Assembly (NCBI GenBank): GCA_037013495.1
Contig: CM072801.1
Span: 11,270,501-11,334,500 of the forward strand
From: Hippophae tibetana
Lineage: Eukaryota > Streptophyta > Magnoliopsida > Rosales > Elaeagnaceae
Length of the DNA stretch: 64,000 nt
Reading direction: 5' to 3'
A program made the position numbers and the translations under genes. Each line of letters starts with the position of its first letter. Position 1 is the stretch's first letter. The notes beneath the pieces are model-generated. The model was not told the DNA's origin. It did no database searches and saw nothing but the letters and a program-made list of their open reading frames with translations. Below are positions 26,680-38,153 of the stretch, piece by piece.

Positions 26680-26945
26680 CATTACTTGAATTTTGTTTAA
26701 ATATATACTTAGTTTCTCAAATTTTTTTAATAATTTAATTTTAATTTTTTTTTAATAATTTAATTTTTAATTTTTTAATTTTTTAATTTTTAGACTTATA
26801 TCCTAAATTTTGATTTAAAAATATTGAGTTTAGAAATAAAAATAAAAATTTAGGATTTAACTGTAAAAATTAAAAAAATTAGATATTGAATTGTAAAAAA
26901 ATTTTGAGAACGTAAAAATTTGAAGATTTAAGTATAAACTTGAGA
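26680..26945. repeat. Imperfect inverted repeat
   Basis: The outer arms about 26690-26750 and about 26880-26945 are diverged inverted copies (CTTGAATTTTG...TTCTCAAATTTTTTT against AAAAAAATTTTGAGAACG...TTTAAGTATAAACTTGAG). An inner pair, TCCTAAATTTT near 26800 and AAAATTTAGGA near 26848, is also inverted. This layout suggests an old MITE or foldback repeat lying just upstream of the GRWD gene. Confidence 0.45.
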
Positions 26946-27113
26946 AGACTATGAACTGGCTCTGTGGGAAAAAAGAAGAGAAAAATATATAAGTAATTCA
27001 AACAGGGCCAGAATTCGAATTAATCAATTCAATTGGGGTTACCATGCAAAACAATAAAAAAAGCATTATAAATTACAACATAAACCCATGAACACAATAT
27101 GAACTGAACTCTA

Positions 27114-27122
27114 AAACCCTAG
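27114..27122 (+). promoter_or_regulatory. Telo-box upstream of the GRWD gene
   Basis: AAACCCTAG lies about 60 bp upstream of the ATG at 27180. Telo-boxes are common near the transcription start of plant ribosomal-protein and ribosome-biogenesis genes, which fits the predicted role of this gene. Confidence 0.5.
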
Positions 27123-27179
27123 CTTCGGGGTGTTGTAATTTGCTCCTTTTTTGAGGTAGACAATTGACAAATACTGAGA

Positions 27180-30100
27180 ATGGTTCGTAGCATCAAAAAC
27201 CCTAAAAAAGCCAAAAGAAAGAACAAGGTCAGACCTATTTCATTTTATGATCGATAATCGGTTCGTTAATTTGGTTAGTTAGGGTTTTATTTACCTATAT
27301 TAAAATTCAACCATTTTCAGGGTTCTAAGAAAGGAGATGGGTCGTCGTCATCATCGTCAGTACCATCGCTTCCTGCTAGAGTGTGGCAACCAGGTGTAGA
27401 CAAGTTGGAGGAAGATGAAGAGCTTCAGTGTGATCCATCCGCCTATAATTCCCTCCACGCCTTTCATATTGGATGGCCCTGTTTGAGGTATACAAAATTT
27501 TCCAATTTTCTTCGTTTGGTTCATGGGGAAGTTCAGAAGATTGCAAAGTCTCTTACGTTCTTTTATTTTTTGTGATGCTTTAATCCTAAAGTCTGAGGCT
27601 GATTTAAGTTGTCTGATTCTCATTTCTGGACCTGAGGAAATTTAACTATTTCTTCAATTAAATTTGTCAAGTATTTAGTTAGGTTTTTTAAAAAGGTTTA
27701 CTACACAATTTGTCCCTGTATTTTTGTGGCATTTTACACTTTTGTCACTCAACTTTTCTTAATATTATGTCTATTATCTTTTCGAATTTAACAAATTTAG
27801 TCTATCTTAAAGATAATAGATTAAATGTGTTAAAACTTAAAGGTTAAGGATAAATTAATTAAAAAAAAAACCTCTTCCTTCTTAACATGCAATGTGACTC
27901 CTAAAGTGCAATTTCAATAATTTTTAAATTTTGACTAAATGTTTTAAAATTGAAAAAAAATGTAATATTATGAAAAAAGTTAAAAGAAAGTGTATAATGC
28001 AACAAAGTTTAGAAGCAGTTTTGTAATTCAGTCAACAACTAATGTTGTTTCTTTGTCTTAATTTGCAACCAAACTATTTGGGTAATTTCTGATTTCACTA
28101 AATAAAGCCGCTTTTGGTGTAGTTTCTTTTCTTGACTTCTCGATAATTTTATGCCCTTGGATTTACTTGTGTTTGGTGGATAGAGCAGAAATAATCAGAG
28201 AGAAAAATTGTTTTGAATTGACAAAGCCATTTTTCAGAGTATAGAGACCTTTTTGGAGTGAGATTTACATGATGGTAGACTTGGCAGTTTTTCACTTTTT
28301 CCTGTTCTAGTTTGAATTGAGGAAATCTCATTTAACACTATTATATGGATGACAGTTTTGATATTTTACGCGATTCACTTGGATTGGTCCGGACAGAATT
28401 TCCTCACACTGTATACTTCGTTGCAGGAACTCAGGTGAATGCTATTTTCAACAAGCATTAATTTAGGGAATACTATGTGCATTTTCTTATTCCATTCATC
28501 TTTTGAAACTTATCTGGTGGCCTTATCTTTTCATCGTATGAATGGTGATGCTTGTGAGCTTAAGAAACTGAGGGAAAAGAATGACTGCTGAGTTTCTTTT
28601 TTCTGGTTTAGTTTTGGATATTTGCGTATCACTTGGTGAATATTTCATTTTGGTCTGTCTGATAGTTCTTGCTCTATCAAGAGAAATAATCACAGTACTT
28701 GTTTTGCAGGCGGAAAAATCAGATTGGAACTCGATAGGAATATTTAAAGTATCAAATATTTCTGGAAAAAGGCATGATTTGTTGCCTAAAAAATCTAATG
28801 CTGATGGTTCTGACATGGAGGATGAGAGCAGTGAAAGTGATACAGAGAGTGAAGATGAGGGCGATGGTGGATCTGGGATGCCAATTTTGCAGGTAAAATT
28901 TCATTGTTCTTCCTCCCAACTCTCTGAAGAATGCTGTTTTAGTTGCTGATTGCTGTTGCTTATGTTCAATATGATCCGTGTATACTCTTATTTTACTTCT
29001 TTTCTGTACAGTTGCGCAAGGTAGCTCATGAAGGATGTATTAACCGTATACGTGCCATGCCACAGAATCCTCACATATGTGCATCTTGGGCGGATACAGG
29101 TTATGTGCAGGTCAGACTCATATCATGTTGGAGTTCTTCATAATTGACAGATTTCAGAACGATTATTTCTATTCTGATTTTGTTGGGGGATTTTTTTATA
29201 TTGAGCATTCTATACACCATGCATGTAGGGATATAAAATTGTGAAATATCCTGTTCTGTTATCGGTGATGTGAAAGGGGGTTGGTGGTTTGACTGTTCTA
29301 CTTTCACGCAGGTGTGGGACTTCAGCTCTCATTTGAATGCATTAGCAGAATTAGAATCAGAACTTAATCATGGTGGTGCTTCAGTTTTTAATCAGGCTCC
29401 AGTAGTTAAATATCGCCATAAAGATGAAGGCTATGCTATAGACTGGAGTGCAGCTGATGGTGGAAGTGGGAGGCTCTTATCTGGTATTCTTTCAAATATA
29501 GTTCCCTATATTTTCTTTATAGTCTCTGGCTTTGTTCCAAGTAGTGATCTGATGGTTCATTTTATTGAAGGGGACTGCAACAATAATATTCATCTGTGGA
29601 TGCCTTCTGGGGCAACATGGAATGTTGACACTACTCCTTTTGTTGGACATACAGACAGTGTTGAAGATATACAAGTAGATATTAACTTTTCAAGAGCATT
29701 TTCTTTATTAAATTATTTGGCTTTTAAATTTCAATTCAATTTGTAGGGTTTATCCTTTGCTATTCTATATTTTAGTTCTCAATTTTCATCCATGCAGTGG
29801 AGCCCTACAGAGTGTAGTGTATTTGCCTCCTGCTCTGTTGATAGAAATATAGCAATATGGGACATCCGTGTAGGGAAGTCACCAGCAGCATCTTTTAAGG
29901 CGCATAATGCAGATGTGAATGTTATGTCATGGAACAGGTGTTCATCTACTATTCATATGCCATTTTCATTTAGGTTTATTGAGTTTCGTGTCACTTTATA
30001 TAACCTTGTTTTGCATTTGGCTCTGATTAGGCTGGCTAGTTGTATGTTAGCTTCCGGAAGTGATGACGGGACCTTTTCCATTCGTGATCTCAGATTACTC

Positions 30101-31004
30101 GGGGTGTGTCCAGCTTCTCGTATCATTTGCAATTGTCTTAAGTTAGCCTGATATGAATTTATTGCTGTTGATAATTGCCCAAGCTGAATTTTTTTCCGTT
30201 ATGTTCTAAATGGGCAGCAAGGAGATGCTGTGGTGGCTCACTTTGAATACCACAAACATCCAATTACTTCTATTGAGTGGAGCCCACATGAACAATCCAC
30301 TTTGGCAGTATCGTCATCTGACAATCAGCTGACGTAAGTGATTCATGAAACCCGATTTAAAATAATGCATGATATAATAACTCGAACATGTTTACTTTAG
30401 ATAATATATATTACAAATTTTCACACACATTGATTTGTTGGCAGGATATGGGATCTTTCTTTAGAGAAGGATGAGGAAGAGGAGGTCGAGTTCAAATCTC
30501 AAATCAAAGAACAAGTACATGCTCCGGTAGATTTGCCACCTCAGCTTCTGTTTGTTCATCAGGTAACTATCCTTCCAACATTCAACCTTGTTATCAAAAC
30601 TATATTTTTACACATCACAAGTGTTAGTTCTATGTACCATATATGTCAAACATTTACACTTTAACAATTGGGAGGTTATTAGGATTTGGAGATAGGACCT
30701 CCACTTCTGATACCATGTTAAGAGTATATTGTTGGGAAACCAACTCTTCTTAAATGATAAGCAATTGGGAAAGCTATACTTTTGAACATTTATCACTTGT
30801 TATAAGAACATTTAGTCTTCAAGAAGCCTCACGAAATGTTTAGATTAACGCCATAGTTGTTGATTACAACAGGGGCAGAAAGACTTGAAGGAGCTTCATT
30901 GGCATGCTCAGATTCCAGGGATGCTTGTATCTACTGCATCTGATGGTTATAACATTCTGATGCCTTCTAATATACAAACTACTCTCCCCTCGGAGGGTGC
31001 TTGA
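27180..31004 (+). CDS. GRWD1: Glutamate-rich WD-repeat protein, GRWD1 type (12 exons, about 476 residues)
   Basis: Predicted nuclear/nucleolar WD40 protein that binds histones and takes part in 60S ribosome assembly (yeast Rrb1 / human GRWD1 family). Twelve exons join in frame: 27180-27227, 27321-27487, 28356-28434, 28710-28892, 29012-29110, 29312-29483, 29571-29674, 29798-29937, 30031-30103, 30218-30333, 30445-30562, 30873-31004. Residues 1-20 are very basic ([14 protein letters not shown]), a likely nuclear signal, followed by a serine run. Residues about 37-105 match the CAF1C/RbAp48-type histone-H4-binding region ([22 protein letters not shown]). An acidic stretch near residues 135-155 gives the family its name. 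The remainder is the WD40 propeller with repeats ending in VWD, HLW, IWD, IRD and IWD, then [13 protein letters not shown] near the C terminus. Length and exon layout fit plant homologues, and no lesion is seen. Confidence 0.95.
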
Positions 31005-34000
31005 AACTGCGTTTCATAAGGTTCGTTCAGAGTTTTCATATGATCGTTCTCAGCCTTATTTAATGTGTGGCAAGATGTTTTAGATGTTATGGAGTGAATA
31101 CACAGGGGTGAGTCCTATTTAATGAAATGCTTTGAATTTCGCCAACCTATCCCCATCTTTTCAAGCTAGTTTTTGCTGAACTGGGAGTTCTGAATCCTTT
31201 GTTCTCTCCAATATGTTAATCAATTTTGTTTTATGGTATTAATGTAATCTCGAGGCTGTTGCTTCGTTGAACTATATATACCAGGAGGCTTATTCTACTA
31301 GAATTTTTTTTTTTATATTTATTTAACAGAAGTGTCTTATTTTTGCTGTATAGAAGACATTTGTTATATTAAACGTTATTATCACTTGGATTCCCTTTTC
31401 ACCTATAAGCACTAGTATTCGTGGATGCTTTTCAACTATAAACAATTACTAGTGTGCGTTTATATGTGTAGTGTTGTTCTTATTAAAAAGCTAAAAAAAG
31501 ATAAACTAACATGTATACTATGAAAGTTAGAAATGTACCGTATAATTTTATACAGAAGTATAATTTCAGTATTATTAGTGGTATAAATATACTGTTCAAA
31601 AAAATTTATCACCAAATTTATTATTATTGGTATAAATGTAACACAATTTTTTTATTAGTGGTATAAATATTTATTGTCAAATTTTTTATTAGTTGTACAT
31701 CTGTAATGTCATTTTTGTTATTGAATGAAATTAGATAGTATATTTGTAACTTTAAATAATTTATTATATAAAAAATCGTTTTTTTGTTCTATTTATGCAT
31801 TAAACTATTTAATTAAAATAATATTATTTTATTTTATTATTAAAATATAATATTACATTTTTTAATAGTGAGGATGGAGATCCACCCTGCTCCTACAGAA
31901 GTGAGGATATAGATCTTATCCCTGACATCCCTGACAATACTTATAGTTACAAATGGTTGTGGCTGGTGGTCGGTTTTATTGTTTATTGATTTAATTTACA
32001 AGTTGGATTTAGCTTTTTTAAAAAATCAAAATTTTAATAGGTTTATAAACTCAAAAATTAATCTTTAAGCCGATTTATAATTGTTTAACCAAAATCTTTA
32101 TAAAAACATTAATTAAGATTAATAAGAGTTATTAGCATGATAAATTTTATACGGATATTACTATTTATAAATGTTTAAGATGGTCTAAAAAAGATTTTAA
32201 AATATATATCACATCTTAAATTAATATGTAGTGAATATCCATAATAAAAAATTTCAAATTAATTGAAATTTGAGAACAAATAAGAGTTAAATTTTAGGTA
32301 AATTTATTAAGAAAAATTTGTTAAAATATCTCTTAAAAGAAAAAAGAAAAATATTTATTTTACAAGTACATAATTAGTTATATAAATTAGAATTATTAAA
32401 ATAATAAAAATATTAATTAATATATATACATATTATAAATATAATAAAATTAAAATTTATTTATATTAAAAATATTTCAGTAGTTTCTTTTATCTTTTAC
32501 AAATTTATAGGCTATCATTTTTTTTAAAAATTTTAGAACATGTACTAAAAATCAATTAACCTATATGCTTTAGATTAAGTTAGTTCTACAATTTTTGTAA
32601 AAATATGACTGTAATGAAATGTCGGTGATGGTAAAGATGTTGAAATATGATTTTTATTAAAATGTTAAAAATATTTTCGTCATTGATAAATTTAAAAAAA
32701 AAAAACATCATAAAAATTATGAAAATTTTAGAAAAAAATATGAAACATCAAAATAATTAATTAATTATATTTTAAATTAATTTTTTATTTAATACACATA
32801 TTTTTAAATACTTAAAATATTTATATTAATCAATAAATTGATCAATTAATTAAAATATTATATAATAATATATATATATTTTTTGTTAAATATTATAGAA
32901 TAAATAATTAAAATGTTTGAAATAATTAAATATATTATTTAATTTTATTAACTATAATAAATAAATAAATATCATGCTATGAAAAAAAAAATTATTTGTT
33001 ATTTCTTTTTAAAAGTGTGCATAATGTAACGGATATGGACAAGAAAAAAAGAATATATTACCGTCTACAAAAATAAAATAAAAATTGAATTAAAATAATT
33101 TGCCCATAACCATTTGCTCTATCTCTATTAGAGCAATATGTGAATATTCTATGCACTTTTAAATCATTCTATACTATTTCACATTGTTTACGTGATTTTT
33201 TCTATGTCAATTAGTTTATATATATCTCATAAATCTAATTTATAATCAAATATAATAACTAGTAATTTTATCTATTGAAAATAGAAAAATAGAGAATATA
33301 TTATCTTCTATAAAAATGGAGAAAAATTTGAATTAAAATTAATGCTTAGAAAGAACAAAAAATAGAAAAAATAAATCAAAAATTTATATTTTTGATAGTT
33401 TTTTTTAAATATTTTAATGATCATTTAGTAATATTTTAACGACATTTTAACAATAATATTCATAATATTTAAGATATTGTAGTTAAAAAATAATTTAAAT
33501 GATAATTAAACAACAATGATATTTTGGATAATTTCGTAATAAATTGACTAAAAGATATATATGTTCATGAAACATTATTAGATAATATTTATGATGTTAT
33601 TGACATTTTGCTTATAATATAGCTGTAAATTTGATAGGATACACTAATATAAAATGAAAATAAACATAATTATAATAAGATTTAAAAAAATATTTATTAC
33701 TAATTATTTTATAAATTTGGATGTCACTATTTCTTGCTACCATAAATATTGGTCACGCATGAATAGAAATACGATGAAAATAAAACTAGAAAGCAATACT
33801 AATTGAATCAATAATTTAACTAAATAAGATATGAAATGTTTAAACAACAATTTAACTAGTATAGATATACATAGAGTATCTTTATATTTATTTTTATAAT
33901 TATTGTTTAATTAAGATACATTAAATATTTTTATTTAAGTTATTGTTATTTATTTTGATCAATTTCAATAATAATTAATATTTTTAAGATGTTAAATTTT

Positions 34001-36430
34001 TTTAAAATTATTGTTAAATTTGATCAAAATTGATACCATTAATTTAAATAATAGTATTTAATGTAGTATAGTTAAAAATATGAATAAAAAAGCTAACAAA
34101 ATAAAAATAAGTATACCCACGAATGCTAACCCCAAATTAACTTGCCTTCATAACAGAGCATGTAAGTAGAGAGATGCTAGAATTACGTATGCGTCATTGA
34201 GTTAAAGAAATGTTGGTATCTCTACAAATTATTTTGATTAATCCTCCTTCGAAATCTATAACATGTTAGAGTTGATTTGTACAGTACAAATCGTATTAAA
34301 CTCTATGATCTCTTTTTCTTTTCCTTTTTGTCTTGCCAAATACACAATACATTATTCAACGATAAATTCTTGTCACATGTGTATAGTAATATTTGTGTAC
34401 TTTTTCTTATTAAGATATATTGGGCCAATTTAATAGTTCGGTTAAAATATTAAAAAAAAGGCGAGCTTATGTATATTTGTATATATTAAAAAAATATTTA
34501 ATCCATTTTATTTTCATTTAATAAAATTATTAATAAATAATTAATATAAACAAATTATTATTATAATCTATAACATAAGGATGAGGTAGTGAAAATCACT
34601 TTATTTATATAAAACGAATATTTTAATCATTTTCACTTTTATAAATTAAACACACTTATGTTATTCTTCGGGTAAAATATTTCACTTTAATTAATTTTTA
34701 AATAATCAAATATTATTATTAATAAAAAATTGTGATAAAATAATAAAGTAAATTTAATAAGATAAAATTATTATTTTATTTTAACAAATTAAAAAAAATT
34801 AATTATTATAATTTTTTTAAATCTTTTTGATCAACTGATTTTATAAATTTTTATATTTTTTGAATACTTTTATATATAATTTTTTAAGTAGGTATTGTGT
34901 TTGTATCGAAATTATAAATTTTACAATATAAAAAATTATGATTGTATATGTGAAAAAATTACAAAATCGATCAAGATAAAACCATACAAATAAACTATCT
35001 CATGTTCACTGTATTCTAAGAACAATATAAAAAATTGAATGATGTGTCTCCATTATTGCTCGGAATGGTGACACTTCGCATTTGTGTGTTCTCTAACAAG
35101 GGTGGAATGTAGAGAGTTCATTAATCTAATTTCAAGTCTATTGATCATGTCATTTTCTTGCTTGTATAAATAATATTTTTGATATTATAAACTCTACCGT
35201 TTCGATGTAAACACAATACATAAAAATTATAAAATATAAAAAAATTTACTATTTAAATTCAATATTAAATTATAAAAATAAAATAAAATAATAATTTTAT
35301 TTTTATTAAATTTATTTTATTATTATGTCATAATTTTTATTAATAATTTTATATTTTATTAATTAAAAATTGAATTGTACTGTAATCAATCCATAAAATA
35401 ATTCTATTTAGCAAAAATAAAAATAAAAATCATAATATAGTACATAACAACAATATACGATTGTCGGGGAATGGCGATATAACGAATGGGTGTGGGAATG
35501 ATTGGGAACACGTTAATAACTAAAATTATTCTATATTAATTTTGAATTTATTTGTATATTGACAGTTAGTAATAACACATTTTTTATTATTATTTAATCA
35601 CACTTATTAATTTTTAATATTTATTTTAAAAAATAAATTTTAACATAATTCTTATTAATTATACTATTTAAAATATTGATGTTAAGTTTTATTTATTTTT
35701 AACTAATTTAATATTAGTATATAATTTATACTTAATATAAAAGATATAAAGTTAAGAATAAATAAAATTTTATTTAATTATTTTAAATATTATATGTTTT
35801 ATTAATAAAAAATTATATTTTATATAATTATATATATACAAATAATATTAATATATATTTAATTTAAATTAGTTTAATTTTAATATTATAATAATTATCT
35901 TCATTGTTATTGTTATTTTGGAAAGAAATTTTCAAATTTAAACAAATTAATCATAATTTTATGTTAAACGACATGTGCAATGTCGGCAGAAATCTGGACC
36001 TCGGAAGCTGGAATTAGGAGATATGTTTCTCATAGCTATATTGCTAAACGGTGTCGTTTGTCAATCTTGACTTTCAGTAAATTCACGATTTTTATGGTCA
36101 GAATCAACGGGTGGATGAGCGAGAACAACGTTTGGAATATACGTCCTTGAGTTTGCGTTAAATTGCAAAGAAACTCCTATACCTTCCAGACTTCAACCCA
36201 ACTCAACGTCTCAACCAGTCCGACTCCACCATTAACTAAGTCCTTCCTGAATTCTGAGAGCGATCTCACACCAAATAGTGTCTGTATTTTTAAAACAAAC
36301 TCTTGAATCTCACTCCAACTCTAGTTTTTCCCTCCGTGTCTCTCTAACATATTAACTTATTTCCTAAAACATTGAATTCTCTGAAACCATAGAGGGAGGC
36401 AAAAGCCGCAAAATCAGCTATTTTCCCGAT
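31005..36430. other. Intergenic DNA; 3' flank of GRWD and 5' flank of NPP
   Basis: The first 300-400 bp are probably the GRWD 3' UTR and flank. At 31565-31710 a phrase like TTATTAGTGGTATAAATAT recurs about four times with variable spacing, a degenerate tandem repeat. From about 31.9 to 35.9 kb the DNA is A/T-rich with no coding signal. From about 35970 to 36430 composition rises, consistent with the promoter and 5' UTR of the phosphodiesterase gene; no clear TATA box was identified there. Confidence 0.55.
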
Positions 36431-37927
36431 ATGGGTTCCGATTCTTCGTCAATCTTAAACGCAACAAAACCTATACCTGTTCCATCCAATGAAGAAGACC
36501 CAGTAAACCCATCAACGGCTTTACTATCTTTCAATACAGATTCTTCTTCTTCCTCCTCAAATTATTCTCCTTCTTCTCATATTTTCAATAAACCCAATAC
36601 AACAATCATCTTCATATCTCTATTACTCATCACAGGAATTGCTCTCTCAGTCGCTGTAGCTTTCGCTTTCCTCTTTTTCTCTGCCCCATCAAAAACTACC
36701 CATTTTCCCTCTTCATTTGAAACTAAGGCTCGTTCTTTGAAAAAGCTTGACCATCCGGTAGTTCTGTTGATTTCCTCAGATGGGTTTCGATTTGGATACC
36801 AATTCAAGACATCGACGCCGAATATTGATCGTCTTATAGCTAATGGGACAGAGGCAGAGATGGGTTTAATTCCGGTATTCCCAACTTTAACTTTCCCTAA
36901 TCATTACTCTATTGTTACTGGTCTTTATCCTGCTTATCATGGTATAATCAACAACAATTTTGTGGATCCAAAAACTGGTGATTATTTCACTATGGCAAAT
37001 CACGATCCCAAGTGGTGGCTTGGTGAGCCTTTGTGGGAAACCGTAGTCAATCATGGGTTGAAAGCTGCTATCTATTTCTGGCCTGGTGCTGAGGTAAATA
37101 AGGGTTCTTGGGATTGTCCTGAAATTTTTTGTAAGCATTATAATAGTTCTGTTCCTTTTGAGAACAGAGTTGATACTGTTTTAAAGTACTTTGATTTACC
37201 TAGTAGTGAAATTCCTGTATTTATGACTCTTTATTTTGAAGATCCTGATCATCAGGGTCACCATGTTGGGCCCGATGATCCTGAGATTACCGAAGCTGTT
37301 GCTGGAATTGATGGTATGATAGGTAGGCTAATACAAGGTCTAGAAAAAAGAGGGGTTTTTGAGGATGTGAGTATAATCATGGTGGGTGATCATGGAATGG
37401 TAGGAACATGTGATAAAAAGTTGATCTTTTTGGAAGATTTAGCACCTTGGATTGAAATTCCTGCAAATTGGGTTCTGTCATATTCTCCACTTCTATCAAT
37501 TCATCCACCCGCTGGTGTGGATCCTTCTGATGTTGTCACGAAGATGAATGAAGGATTGAAATCAGGGAAGGTTGAGAATGGCAATAATTTGAAGGTATAT
37601 CTTAAGGATGAGCTGCCTAGTCGATTACACTATTCGGCAAGTGATCGAATTCCACCAGTTATAGGATTGATTGAAGAAGCGTTTAAGGTGGAACAAAAGA
37701 GAACGAAGCGAAAAGAATGTGGAGGATCACATGGTTATGACAATGCTATATTTTCAATGAGAAGTATCTTCATTGGCCATGGTCCTCAGTTTGCTAGAGG
37801 CCGGAAAGTTCCCTCATTTGAAAATGTTCAGATATACAACTTGGTGACTTCGATTCTCAATATCCATGGTGCTCCCAACAATGGATCTTTATCTTTTCCA
37901 GAGTCTATTTTACTGTCAAGATCTTAG
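36431..37927 (+). CDS. Ectonucleotide pyrophosphatase/phosphodiesterase (intronless, 498 residues)
   Basis: Type I phosphodiesterase/nucleotide pyrophosphatase of the alkaline-phosphatase superfamily, expected to hydrolyse pyrophosphate or phosphodiester bonds in nucleotides and nucleotide sugars on the lumenal or outer side of a membrane. Residues 1-57 are a Ser/Pro-rich N terminus; residues about 58-84 form one hydrophobic segment, giving a type II membrane topology. The catalytic domain spans about 108-480. The two-metal site looks complete: Asp117 (SSDGFR), nucleophile Thr154 and Asn157 (LTFPNH), Asp273 and His277 (DPDHQGHH), Asp320-His321 (VGDHGM) and His434 (GGSHGYDN). N-X-S/T sites such as NSS (238-240) suggest glycosylation. 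It is intronless like Arabidopsis relatives on chromosome 4. Its last codons and stop lie in a recent 122-bp tandem duplication. Substrate is not determinable from sequence. Confidence 0.95.
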   Translation: MGSDSSSILNATKPIPVPSNEEDPVNPSTALLSFNTDSSSSSSNYSPSSHIFNKPNTTIIFISLLLITGIALSVAVAFAFLFFSAPSKTTHFPSSFETKARSLKKLDHPVVLLISSDGFRFGYQFKTSTPNIDRLIANGTEAEMGLIPVFPTLTFPNHYSIVTGLYPAYHGIINNNFVDPKTGDYFTMANHDPKWWLGEPLWETVVNHGLKAAIYFWPGAEVNKGSWDCPEIFCKHYNSSVPFENRVDTVLKYFDLPSSEIPVFMTLYFEDPDHQGHHVGPDDPEITEAVAGIDGMIGRLIQGLEKRGVFEDVSIIMVGDHGMVGTCDKKLIFLEDLAPWIEIPANWVLSYSPLLSIHPPAGVDPSDVVTKMNEGLKSGKVENGNNLKVYLKDELPSRLHYSASDRIPPVIGLIEEAFKVEQKRTKRKECGGSHGYDNAIFSMRSIFIGHGPQFARGRKVPSFENVQIYNLVTSILNIHGAPNNGSLSFPESILLSRS

Positions 37928-38153
37928 TACCATCTCTTTGACTTTTTCTAGAATCAGATCCAATCAGCTGATGCTAATGCTAATGCTTAATGTCCATGGC
38001 ACGAAGACAATGGAGATTTTACTAAAAGGTATTACTGTCAAGATCTTAGTACCATCTCTTTGACTTTTTCTAGAATCAGATCCAATCAGCTGATGCTAAT
38101 GCTAATGCTTAATGTCCATGGCACGAAGACAATGGAGATTTTACTAAAAGGTA
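37910..38153. repeat. Perfect 122-bp tandem duplication spanning the NPP stop codon
   Basis: Copy 1 is 37910-38031 and copy 2 is 38032-38153; by eye the two are identical. The unit holds the last codons of the phosphodiesterase gene, its TAG stop and about 100 bp of 3' UTR. Translation ends at the first TAG, so the protein is unchanged, but the 3' UTR is lengthened. Identity implies a recent event or an assembly artefact. Confidence 0.95.
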
